Source: DASSJF01 sp035280345
GTDB lineage: Bacteria; Sysuimicrobiota; Sysuimicrobiia; Sysuimicrobiales; Segetimicrobiaceae
Direction: 5' to 3'
DNA: 8,323 nt
NCBI GenBank assembly: GCA_035280345.1
Contig: DATEGA010000099.1
Location: forward strand, 1-8,323
Position numbers and translations under genes: made by a program. Position 1 is the first letter of the stretch. Each line of letters opens with the position of its first letter. The notes under the pieces are model-generated. The model was not told the origin of the DNA. It did no database searches and saw only the letters and a program-made list of their open reading frames with translations. This document shows positions 1-6,101 of this stretch, piece by piece.

Positions 1-855
1 GCGGCCAGGATCGTGGGACTTGCGCGGACGGTGGACGTGTTCGCGACGGCGGGAGGAGCCGACACCGCGGTGCGCATGGCGCGCGAGCGGCGAGGGAAGT
101 GGTTCGACCCGGCGCTGACGGACTTGGTCGCGGGGTGGGCCGGCGACGAGCTGTGGTGGGCCAGCCTTCGGAGCTCGACGGCGGCCGCAAGGCTGGCCGC
201 GACCGAACCTCGGGACCGCATTCGCTTGGTCGGCGACGCCGGCCTCGAGGAAATCGCACGCGCCTTCGCGAGCATCGTCGACTCCAAGCGCTCCTGGACC
301 GAGGGCCACTCCGATCGCGTCGGCGCGCTGGCCGCCGCGATCGGCGCCCGCCTCGGCGCCGACGCCGCGAGGCAGACGCAACTCCTACGGGCGGGACTCC
401 TTCACGACATCGGCGAGCTCAGCGTCGCCAACCGCTCGCTCGACGAATCCGACGCACTCACGCCGGCGGAGTTCACCGAGATCAAGCGCCACCCGCGCCA
501 GACCTATGAGATTCTGTCCAAGATCCCCCAGTTCGCGGACGTCGCGCGGCTCGCCGCCCTCCATCACGAGCGACTCGACGGAAGCGGCTATCCGTGGGGC
601 CTCTCCGGCGACGAGCTCGGGCTGGAGGCCCGCGCGCTCGCGGTCGCCGAAGTGTACGACGCGCTCACGGTCTGGCGGCCGTACCGCTCGGCGATGGCGC
701 CCGAGGAAGCGTTCATGGTGATGCGCAGCGACCCCGGACTGGACGCCGCCGTCATCGCCGCGCTCGAGGAACACCTCGGCGCCGAAGCCCGCGCCGGCCG
801 CCCCCCAACGGGCCCTGAAGACGGCGCCGCCGATGAGGCGGCGCCGGCCGGTTAG
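1..855 (+). CDS. HD-GYP domain phosphohydrolase, N-terminus outside window
   Basis: Probable metal-dependent phosphohydrolase of the HD-GYP class, a family that typically hydrolyses cyclic di-GMP in the cytoplasm. The frame is open back to base 1, so the gene very likely starts upstream; the GTG at 13 is only the first possible start inside the window. Counting from that GTG, HDIG lies at residues 131-134 and the HHE..DGSGYP signature at 184-194, and both are intact. The first ~45 residues (VGLARTVDVF, then GKWFDP) look like the tail of a preceding degenerate HD repeat, as in two-HD proteins that usually carry a C-terminal LuxR helix-turn-helix. Here the protein instead ends in an Ala/Pro/Glu-rich tail of about 25 residues and has no DNA-binding domain. 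The next gene starts 70 bases on, so there is no room for a split-off HTH. The domain call is firm; the signalling substrate is inferred. Confidence 0.85.
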   Translation, partial: AARIVGLARTVDVFATAGGADTAVRMARERRGKWFDPALTDLVAGWAGDELWWASLRSSTAAARLAATEPRDRIRLVGDAGLEEIARAFASIVDSKRSWTEGHSDRVGALAAAIGARLGADAARQTQLLRAGLLHDIGELSVANRSLDESDALTPAEFTEIKRHPRQTYEILSKIPQFADVARLAALHHERLDGSGYPWGLSGDELGLEARALAVAEVYDALTVWRPYRSAMAPEEAFMVMRSDPGLDAAVIAALEEHLGAEARAGRPPTGPEDGAADEAAPAG

Positions 856-912
856 ACAGTCGACACGACCAAACCGATCACCGGCGAGGATTCGCACGCA
901 TCACGACATCGT

Positions 913-919
913 GGGAGGA
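913..919 (+). promoter_or_regulatory. Ribosome binding site deciding the start of the PLP enzyme
   Basis: GGGAGGA lies 6 bases before the ATG at 926. It favours that ATG over an upstream start at 833, which would overlap the HD-GYP gene and add 31 Arg-rich residues foreign to the family. Confidence 0.75.
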
Positions 920-925
920 AGCGAC

Positions 926-2035
926 ATGTCCACCGCCACGGCACGGACCCTCGGTATCGAGACCCTCGACACGCCGTCGCTGGTCGTCGATCTGGACCGG
1001 CTCGAAGGCAACATCGCGCAGTGGGCCGCGTACGCGAAAGACGCCGGCGTGAAACTCCGGCCGCACGGCAAGACCCATAAATGCGTCGAGATCGCACGCC
1101 GGCAGCTCGCTGCGGGCGCCGTCGGCCTGACGCTCGCGAAGATCGGCGAGGCCGAGGTCATGTCGCGCGCCGGGGTCGACGACATCTTCCTCGCCTACGA
1201 AGTCGTGGGCGGGCCGAAGTTGCCCCGGCTGCTCGACCTGGCACGGAAGATCCGCGTCCGGGTTGGCGTCGACAGCATGGACGTCGCGGCGCCGCTGGCC
1301 GACGCCGCGGCCGCGGCCGGCGTCACGGTGAACGTCATGCTCGAGGTCGACACCGGTCTGGGGCGATGCGGCGTGGCGCCCGGCGAGCCGCTCATGGCGC
1401 TGGCCACGGCGGTCGCTAAGTCACGCGGCCTGCGACTCGCCGGGCTCTTCACCTATCGAGGCTACCGTCCGGACCTTGAAGCCGCCGGCCGCGAAGAAGG
1501 CGAGATCATGGTGCGCGAAGCTGAGCGCCTCCGCGCCGCGGGCTTCGCCGTCGACGACGTGAGCGTCGGGTCCACGCCGACGGGACGGCCGGCCGCGCGC
1601 GTACCCGGTGTCACCGAAGTACGTCCCGGCACCTACGTCTTCAACGACGCGATGCAGGTGCGCTGGGGATCGGCGACGCCGGAGGAATGCGCGCTCGTCG
1701 TGTTGTGCCGAGTGATCAGCCGGCCGTCGCGCGACGTCGCCGTGCTCGACGCCGGCAGCAAGGTGCTGACCGCCGAGCGGGGACCGTTCAGCAGCAAGGG
1801 CGAGAGCCACGGCGTGTTGCGCGGCTACCCCGACTGTCAGATCGACCGCCTGTGGGAGGAGCACGCCCGCGTGCAACTGACCGAGGAAGGACGGCGGCTG
1901 CGGGTCGGCGACTTCGTCGAGGTAATTCCGGCCCACGTCTGCCCGACGGTCAACCTCGCACGGCGGCTCGTGTGTGTGCGCAACGGCCGCGTCGAGGCCA
2001 CGTGGGACGTCGCCGCGCGGGCGGAAGTGCAGTAG
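926..2035 (+). CDS. D-threonine aldolase / D-serine dehydratase-like PLP enzyme (DSD1 family)
   Basis: A 369-residue fold-type III PLP enzyme, the usual length for the family. The N-terminal alanine-racemase-like barrel (about residues 15-240) carries RPHGKTHK with Lys49 as the expected Schiff-base lysine. The C-terminal D-serine-dehydratase-like domain (about 255-350) carries HVCPTVN, with His337 and Cys339 as the expected divalent-metal ligands. Known relatives cleave D-threonine or other D-3-hydroxy amino acids to glycine plus an aldehyde, or deaminate D-serine; sequence alone does not separate these. No signal peptide is seen, so it is cytosolic. The start at 926 is chosen from the Shine-Dalgarno at 913-919. 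It lies upstream of a DinB protein and an FAD amine/amino-acid oxidase-type gene on the same strand, which suggests a role in D-amino-acid catabolism (inference). Confidence 0.88.
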   Translation: MSTATARTLGIETLDTPSLVVDLDRLEGNIAQWAAYAKDAGVKLRPHGKTHKCVEIARRQLAAGAVGLTLAKIGEAEVMSRAGVDDIFLAYEVVGGPKLPRLLDLARKIRVRVGVDSMDVAAPLADAAAAAGVTVNVMLEVDTGLGRCGVAPGEPLMALATAVAKSRGLRLAGLFTYRGYRPDLEAAGREEGEIMVREAERLRAAGFAVDDVSVGSTPTGRPAARVPGVTEVRPGTYVFNDAMQVRWGSATPEECALVVLCRVISRPSRDVAVLDAGSKVLTAERGPFSSKGESHGVLRGYPDCQIDRLWEEHARVQLTEEGRRLRVGDFVEVIPAHVCPTVNLARRLVCVRNGRVEATWDVAARAEVQ

Positions 2036-2052
2036 CAGACGCACCGCGCACC

Positions 2053-2073
2053 CCGAGGAGGGCCGCCTCTCGG
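2053..2073 (+). other. GC-rich hairpin between the PLP enzyme and DinB genes
   Basis: CCGAG (2053-2057), a bulged G, AGG, a four-base loop, then CCTCTCGG (2066-2073) form an 8-bp stem with one bulge. No T-tract follows, so it is not a standard intrinsic terminator; it could be a processing or attenuation hairpin or chance in GC-rich DNA. I see nothing else in the 122-base gap 2036-2157 except the DinB ribosome binding site. Confidence 0.3.
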
Positions 2074-2157
2074 CCCGCGCCGAAGCCTTCACCACCAACA
2101 TCTACGCCGCGCGGCAGCCGCACCGCCGGCCGTCTGCGGGGCGCAAAGGACGGGATC

Positions 2158-2622
2158 ATGGACGCCAAGGGCTACGTCACGAACATGCTCGAGTTGTCTC
2201 ACGCACGGCTGCGCGAGGCGATCGACGGGGTCTCGGACGCGGATGCGGGGCGCGTGCAGGCCGGCAAGCTCACCCCGATCGTCTGGCAGGTCGGCCACCT
2301 GGCCCTCGTGGACGGGATCTATGTGCGGCGGGCCGGCGGCGAGTCCCCGGTGCCGGCGCGATACGCGGAACTCTTCAAGCAGGGGAGCGGTGGAGAACAG
2401 GATTACCCTGCGCTGTCCGAAGTGTGGAAGGTCTTCGACGAGACCCACCGGGCGCTGATGGACCGCGCCTCCGGCGCCAACTACGAGGGGCCGATCGACG
2501 CCCCGGGGTCCGCCTACAAGACCGTCGGCGCGATGCTGATGTACTCGAGCTATCATCGCGGCTACCACATCGGCAAGATCATGTCGCTGCGCGGCCTGCT
2601 CGGTAAGAATCCGGTAAGATAG
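2158..2622 (+). CDS. DinB superfamily putative metal-dependent protein
   Basis: A 154-residue protein matching the DinB four-helix bundle family in length and in its metal-binding histidines. His47 sits in the WQVGHL motif, and His133 and His137 in YHRGYHIGK, the usual three-His site for Ni or Zn. Relatives include DNA-damage-inducible proteins and thiol-dependent transferases or isomerases; most have no assigned reaction, and I cannot assign one here. It is not the E. coli DNA polymerase IV of the same gene name. The ATG at 2158 is preceded by AAAGGA (2145-2150) with a 7-base gap. The TAG stop at 2620-2622 coincides with the beginning of the oxidoreductase frame, so the two are probably translationally coupled. 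No signal peptide or membrane segment is seen. Confidence 0.85.
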   Translation: MDAKGYVTNMLELSHARLREAIDGVSDADAGRVQAGKLTPIVWQVGHLALVDGIYVRRAGGESPVPARYAELFKQGSGGEQDYPALSEVWKVFDETHRALMDRASGANYEGPIDAPGSAYKTVGAMLMYSSYHRGYHIGKIMSLRGLLGKNPVR

Positions 2623-3815
2623 GCATCCCGGCAACGGACACCGCGGACGTCGTCGTCGTCGGTGCCGGGGTGATGGGCGCGAGCGTCGCCCATCATCTCG
2701 CCGCGCGCGGCTGCCGCGACGTGCTCATTCTCGAGCGCTACGGCCGGCCCGGCTGCGGCAGCACGTCCCGGGCGACCGGCGGGTTCCGTCTCCAGTTCGG
2801 GAGCGCCATGCACGTCCGGCTGTCGGCGCTCGCCCGCGAGAAACTGCTGCGGTTCCGGGAAGAGACCGGCGTCGATCCGGACTACCGTCCCCGCGGCTAC
2901 CTCTTCATGGTGCGGGACGAGGCGCAACTGCAGGGGCTGCGTACGGTGCTCCAGACCCAGCGCGCCGCCGGTGTCGACGACGCGCGCGAAGTGACGCCCG
3001 AAGAGATTCGCCGGATCGCGCCCTGGGCGGAGATCGACGGGGTCATCGGCGGGACGTTCGGTCCCGGCGACGGTTTCATCCGCCCGCTCGAGATCACCCG
3101 CGGCTACCTCGAAGCCGCGCAGCGGAGCGGTGTCCGCGTCGAGTACGAGGCCGGCTGGGTGGAGTGCATCGTCCGGGAGGAGGGCGGGCGGCGCCGGATC
3201 ACGGGGGTGCGCGCGGGCGACCGCGAGATCTCGACCCGCTGCGTGGTGAACGCGGCCGGACCGTGGGCCGGGGTCTTCGCGGCGCACGCCGGCGTCGACG
3301 TGCCGGTGCGGCCGCTGAAACGGCACACCGGCGTCACGCTCCCGTTTCCCAAGCTGTCCGACGATACACCGATGACGATCTGCCACTGGGACGGCGTCCA
3401 CTTCCGGGTGCGGGACGGCCGGGTGTTGCTCCTGTGGCCGACCGATCCCACGCCCGAGGATCTGGCGAAGCCGTTTGATACCACGTTCAGTCCGCGGTGG
3501 CTCGACGAGCTGCTGCCGCTGGTGCACCGGTACTTTCCGATCCTTCGGGAGGCGGAGGTCGACCGGCCGCGATGCTGGTCCGGCCTTTACGAGATGTCTC
3601 CAGACCGCCACGCGCTGCTCGGCCCCGCACCGGGCCTCGACGGCATGTACCTCATCAACGGTTCGTCCGGGCACGGCGTGATGCACTCGCCGGCGCTCGG
3701 CCAGCTGTTGAGCGAGATCATCCTCGACGGCCGGGCTACGTCGCTCGACACCGACCCGCTGCGGCCGTCTCGATTCGCAGAAGGGCGGCCCAACCCGAGA
3801 GACGACGTGCTCTAA
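2619..3815 (+). CDS. FAD-dependent oxidoreductase, DAO / SoxB-like, start codon uncertain
   Basis: A DAO-family flavoenzyme of about 398 residues, closest in character to the sarcosine oxidase beta-subunit group, which oxidises N-methyl or D-amino acids and related amines. The Rossmann motif GAGVMG is at about residues 15-20 counted from 2619, followed by the STSRATGGFR segment typical of the family. Near the C-terminus are YEMSPDRH and GSSGHGVMHSP, the usual FAD/substrate-site blocks. There is no ATG, GTG or TTG between the in-frame TAA at 2604 and the GTG at 2670. Starting at 2670 or at ATG 2673 would delete the beta strand and first glycines of the FAD site. The best-looking beginning is the ATA at 2619 (then G-I-P-A-T-D), or ATC at 2625. 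Either a non-canonical start or a base error is likely. It is probably cotranscribed with the DinB and PLP enzyme genes. Confidence 0.85.
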   Translation: MGIPATDTADVVVVGAGVMGASVAHHLAARGCRDVLILERYGRPGCGSTSRATGGFRLQFGSAMHVRLSALAREKLLRFREETGVDPDYRPRGYLFMVRDEAQLQGLRTVLQTQRAAGVDDAREVTPEEIRRIAPWAEIDGVIGGTFGPGDGFIRPLEITRGYLEAAQRSGVRVEYEAGWVECIVREEGGRRRITGVRAGDREISTRCVVNAAGPWAGVFAAHAGVDVPVRPLKRHTGVTLPFPKLSDDTPMTICHWDGVHFRVRDGRVLLLWPTDPTPEDLAKPFDTTFSPRWLDELLPLVHRYFPILREAEVDRPRCWSGLYEMSPDRHALLGPAPGLDGMYLINGSSGHGVMHSPALGQLLSEIILDGRATSLDTDPLRPSRFAEGRPNPRDDVL

Positions 3816-3892
3816 GGAGCCACCGCGGCGGCCTGGCCCTCACACGGCCGGCAATGCGGAATCGACCCGACCGGTCCTCCGTTTTCCCCACA

Positions 3893-3899
3893 GAGGTGG
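3893..3899 (+). promoter_or_regulatory. Ribosome binding site deciding the protease start
   Basis: GAGGTGG lies 5 bases before the ATG at 3905. It supports that start over the in-frame ATG at 3854 and over the far-upstream start at 3497 inside the oxidoreductase gene. The 89-base gap 3816-3904 otherwise shows no convincing promoter or terminator. Confidence 0.7.
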
Positions 3900-3904
3900 A
3901 CCTC

Positions 3905-4984
3905 ATGTCTCTTCTTCCAACGCTAAGCGAACAACACGTCACCATTCCGGAGGATCCGACACCCATCGGTCCCGCGGCCGACGCAGGGGTGGCAGCCGAC
4001 GCAGGGATCGCGGTCGCGACTGAATCGGAGGCGCTCGACGCTTACTCTCGCACCGTCATCGGCGTCGTCGAGCGCGTCGGTCCCGCCGTCGTCAGCCTCG
4101 CCACGACGCGCGAAGCACCGGAGCGGCTGCGGCGGCGCGGCCTGCCGGCGATGCACGGCGCGGGCAGCGGCGTCGTGATCGCGCCTGACGGCTTCATCTT
4201 GACCAACAGCCACGTGGTGCGCGGGGCGGAGCAGATCCACGCCGGTTTCGCCGACGGAAGGACGCTCCCGGCCCAGGTGGTCGGGACCGATCCGCACGCC
4301 GACTTGGCCGTCCTCCGCGTTCCCGAAGGCCGTCTGCCGGCGGCGGAGCTGGGGGATTCCGCCCGCCTCCGGGTCGGACAGCTCGTCGTGGCGCTCGGCA
4401 ACCCGCTCGGGTTCCAGGCGACTGTTACTGCCGGCGTGATCAGCGCCCTCGGCCGGACGCTGCGCGCGGAGAACGGCCGGCTGATCGACAACGTCATCCA
4501 AACCGACGCACCGCTCAATCCCGGCAACTCCGGCGGCCCGCTCGTCGACTCGCGCGGCGCCGTGATCGGCATCAACACGGCGGTCATCGCGGGCTCGCAG
4601 GGCCTGTGTTTCGCGATTCCGGTGAACACCGCCGCGTGGGTCGCGTCGCAGTTGATGCGCGAAGGCCGGGTGCGGCGGGCCTATCTCGGACTCGGCGCGC
4701 AGACGATCACGGTGGACCGCCGGGTCACCGTCCACTACCATCTCGAGGCGCCCACGGCCGTGCGGATCACCGAGGTGCACCCGGGCACCGCGGCGGACCG
4801 GGCCGGCCTCCAGCCCGGCGACGTGATCGTCCGCGTAGGAGACCGTTCGGTGCGGACGCTCGACGATCTGTTGCTGGCCCTCGGGCACCACACGCCCGGC
4901 GACCCGATCGCGATCCAGTTCATCCGGGCCACCGACACCCACACCGTCACGGCGTACCCGACAGAACTTCCGGACGAGCAGTAG
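3905..4984 (+). CDS. HtrA/DegP-type trypsin-like serine protease with one PDZ domain
   Basis: A 359-residue S1C-family serine protease, expected to degrade or refold damaged proteins. The catalytic triad is intact: His103 in TNSHVV, Asp133 in HADLAVL, Ser209 in NPGNSGGP. The protease domain spans about 45-255. A single PDZ domain follows at about 260-355 (YLGLGAQ, then AGLQPGDVI), which binds C-terminal peptides and regulates activity. Unusually for HtrA, no signal peptide, lipobox or membrane anchor is visible. The first ~45 residues are polar and flexible and include a six-residue tandem repeat. The alternative start at 3854 would not add a signal sequence either. The protein is therefore inferred to be cytoplasmic, although unrecognised export cannot be excluded. 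It follows the oxidoreductase by 89 bases and precedes a DoxX membrane gene. Confidence 0.92.
   Translation: MSLLPTLSEQHVTIPEDPTPIGPAADAGVAADAGIAVATESEALDAYSRTVIGVVERVGPAVVSLATTREAPERLRRRGLPAMHGAGSGVVIAPDGFILTNSHVVRGAEQIHAGFADGRTLPAQVVGTDPHADLAVLRVPEGRLPAAELGDSARLRVGQLVVALGNPLGFQATVTAGVISALGRTLRAENGRLIDNVIQTDAPLNPGNSGGPLVDSRGAVIGINTAVIAGSQGLCFAIPVNTAAWVASQLMREGRVRRAYLGLGAQTITVDRRVTVHYHLEAPTAVRITEVHPGTAADRAGLQPGDVIVRVGDRSVRTLDDLLLALGHHTPGDPIAIQFIRATDTHTVTAYPTELPDEQ
3974..4009 (+). repeat. 18-bp tandem duplication in the protease N-terminal linker
   Basis: Two adjacent 18-base units (3974-3991 and 3992-4009) match at 15 of 18 positions and encode AADAGV then AADAGI, residues 24-35 of the protease. 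They lie in the low-complexity segment ahead of the catalytic domain, so copy number may vary between strains without harming the fold (inference). Confidence 0.7.
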
Positions 4985-5002
4985 CCGGCAGGCGCCCGCC
5001 GG
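4985..5002 (+). other. Hairpin directly after the protease stop codon
   Basis: CCGGC (4985-4989) pairs with GCCGG (4998-5002), with a bulged A and two inner G-C pairs around a three-base loop. It begins at the base after TAG. No T-run follows, so it may protect the message 3' end or pause RNA polymerase rather than terminate. The remaining gap to 5059 shows only the DoxX ribosome binding region. Confidence 0.35.
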
Positions 5003-5059
5003 ATCTCGGGGAATGCGCACCGCAGAACCACGGGCAGCGGCCCGGGAGCGAGGCGGACC

Positions 5060-5482
5060 ATGAGCGGCTCCACGTTCGGCCGGGATCGGTGGGGGCTCAT
5101 CGGCGTGCGGATGATCGTGGGCGCGCTGTTCATTGTCCACGGGTGGCCGAAGCTGGCGGCGGGCGGTGGCGGGCCCGCCTTCGCCGGCGGCCTCGCGCAT
5201 ATGGGGTTCCACCCCGCCGCCCTGTGGGCATGGATCGTGACGAGCGTCGAGTTCGGCGGCGGGCTCTGCCTGCTGCTCGGCGTCCTCGTCCGGCCGGCGG
5301 CCGCGCTGCTGGTCATCGAAATGCTCGTGGCCATCATTAAGGTGAATTGGGCGCGCGGATTCTACTGGACTCACGGCGGCTGGGAGATGCCCGCGCTTAT
5401 GGCGCTCCTCGCCGCCGTCCTCGCGATGACGGCGCCGGGCACCACGCGCCCAGGGCGGCCGCCCGAGCACCCGGCGCCCTAG
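5060..5482 (+). CDS. DoxX family inner-membrane protein
   Basis: A 140-residue membrane protein with the DoxX four-helix layout: hydrophobic segments at about residues 12-28, 54-74, 79-95 and 109-125. The family motif VHGWPKL closes helix 1, and the Gly-rich EFGGGLCLLLG lies in helix 2. DoxX proteins are linked in various bacteria to thiol/redox stress complexes or quinone-related functions, but a reaction cannot be assigned from this sequence. The ATG at 5060 is preceded by GGGAG (5044-5048) and a closer GAGGCGG (5050-5056). The Pro-rich last 15 residues should be a cytoplasmic or external tail. It lies 75 bases after the protease on the same strand and is followed directly by a terminator, so it is probably the last gene of that unit. 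Confidence 0.85.
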   Translation: MSGSTFGRDRWGLIGVRMIVGALFIVHGWPKLAAGGGGPAFAGGLAHMGFHPAALWAWIVTSVEFGGGLCLLLGVLVRPAAALLVIEMLVAIIKVNWARGFYWTHGGWEMPALMALLAAVLAMTAPGTTRPGRPPEHPAP

Positions 5483-5484
5483 CC

Positions 5485-5516
5485 GCCGCTCCGGCCCGAA
5501 GCGGCCCCTTTTGTTT
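5485..5516 (+). terminator. Intrinsic terminator after doxX-like gene
   Basis: GCCGCT (5485-5490) and AGCGGC (5500-5505) form a perfect 6-bp stem with a 9-base loop, followed by CCC and TTTTGTTT (5509-5516). It lies three bases after the DoxX stop and separates that unit from the MarR promoter. In such GC-rich DNA the T-run stands out. Confidence 0.75.
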
Positions 5517-5554
5517 CACTTTCCACGTCTCCCGGAGGCCGAAGAACACGTGTC

Positions 5555-5575
5555 ACGAACTGTTCGTCTTACGAA
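5555..5575. promoter_or_regulatory. Probable MarR operator: two overlapping palindromes
   Basis: ACGAAC-T-GTTCGT (5555-5567) is a perfect palindrome. Its right arm is reused in TTCGT-CTT-ACGAA (5563-5575), giving three alternating half-sites with 8-bp spacing between centres. The array covers the -35 region of the MarR promoter. Winged-helix MarR dimers bind short inverted repeats, so this is the likely autoregulatory site (inference from position and symmetry). Confidence 0.65.
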
Positions 5576-5589
5576 TAATGTGCTATACT
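5561..5589 (+). promoter_or_regulatory. Extended -10 promoter of the marR-ABC operon
   Basis: TGCTATACT (5581-5589) is an extended -10 element, TGn plus TATACT. At 17-bp spacing the -35 position reads TGTTCG (5561-5566), a weak hexamer consistent with reliance on the TG extension. Initiation about 7 bases after the -10 falls at about 5595-5598, at the MarR start codon. Confidence 0.7.
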
Positions 5590-5597
5590 GATAGTCG

Positions 5598-6101
5598 ATG
5601 TCCGCCCTGCTCACCGGCCGCTCCGACCGCGCCGCCGATCGGCGCCGCGCGCTCGCGATCGACTGCGCCGCACGCCTCGTGGACGTGGCGCCGCTCGTGG
5701 TGCGGCGCGTCCGCGCGCGCATGCGGCAGCAAATCCCCGACCTGACGATGCCGCAGTACCGCTCGCTGGTGTACATCGAGCTTCATGACGGGTGCGCGCT
5801 CCGGGCATTGGCCGAGCATCTCGGGATTACGCCCGCGACGTCGTCCGCGCTGGTCGACCGGCTGGTGCGCCGCGGGTGGACCACGCGCGCAACCGACGCG
5901 GCCAACCGCCGCCAGGTGCGACTCGCCCTCACCGCACGCGGAAAAGCGCAGCTGAGTACGGCGCGCGCCGCCGTCCGCCGCGAAATTGCCCGGGCGATCG
6001 CCGGCGCGCCCATGCCGGCGTTGCTCGCCTCGCGCACGGGCCTTGATGCGCTGCGCGAGTTGCTGCTGCCGGCGGCGACCAAGGGAGACACCAAGCGATG
6101 A
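5598..6101 (+). CDS. MarR family transcriptional regulator
   Basis: A 167-residue winged-helix regulator of the MarR family. The HTH spans about residues 66-94 (LRALAEHLGIT, then SSALVDRLVRRGW) and the wing about 96-115 (TRATDAANRRQVRLALT). The flanking helices should form the dimer. MarR proteins commonly repress efflux or stress genes and release DNA on binding small aromatic ligands or on oxidation; no cysteine-based redox switch is evident apart from Cys23 and Cys66. No Shine-Dalgarno precedes the ATG at 5598, but an extended -10 ends 8 bases upstream, so translation is probably from a leaderless message. It overlaps the ABC ATPase gene by ATGA and is likely its repressor, acting at the palindromes 5555-5575. 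Confidence 0.9.
   Translation: MSALLTGRSDRAADRRRALAIDCAARLVDVAPLVVRRVRARMRQQIPDLTMPQYRSLVYIELHDGCALRALAEHLGITPATSSALVDRLVRRGWTTRATDAANRRQVRLALTARGKAQLSTARAAVRREIARAIAGAPMPALLASRTGLDALRELLLPAATKGDTKR

Noticed and set aside
833..925. Extended N-terminus for the PLP enzyme from an upstream start at 833
   Set aside because: It would overlap the HD-GYP gene and add an Arg-rich stretch not seen in the family; the ATG at 926 has a well-spaced GGGAGGA.
2562..3686. Minus-strand open frame of 374 codons opposite the oxidoreductase
   Set aside because: Low-complexity composition and no domain, while the plus strand encodes a complete flavoenzyme.
3497..3904. Start of the protease at 3497 inside the oxidoreductase gene
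   Set aside because: The extra 136 residues are the out-of-frame shadow of the oxidoreductase C-terminus; the ATG at 3905 has a ribosome binding site.
3923..5470. Long minus-strand open frame of 515 codons opposite the protease and DoxX genes
   Set aside because: Its translation is Arg/His/Gly/Pro-rich with no recognisable domain, typical of antisense frames in GC-rich genes; both plus-strand genes have intact motifs.
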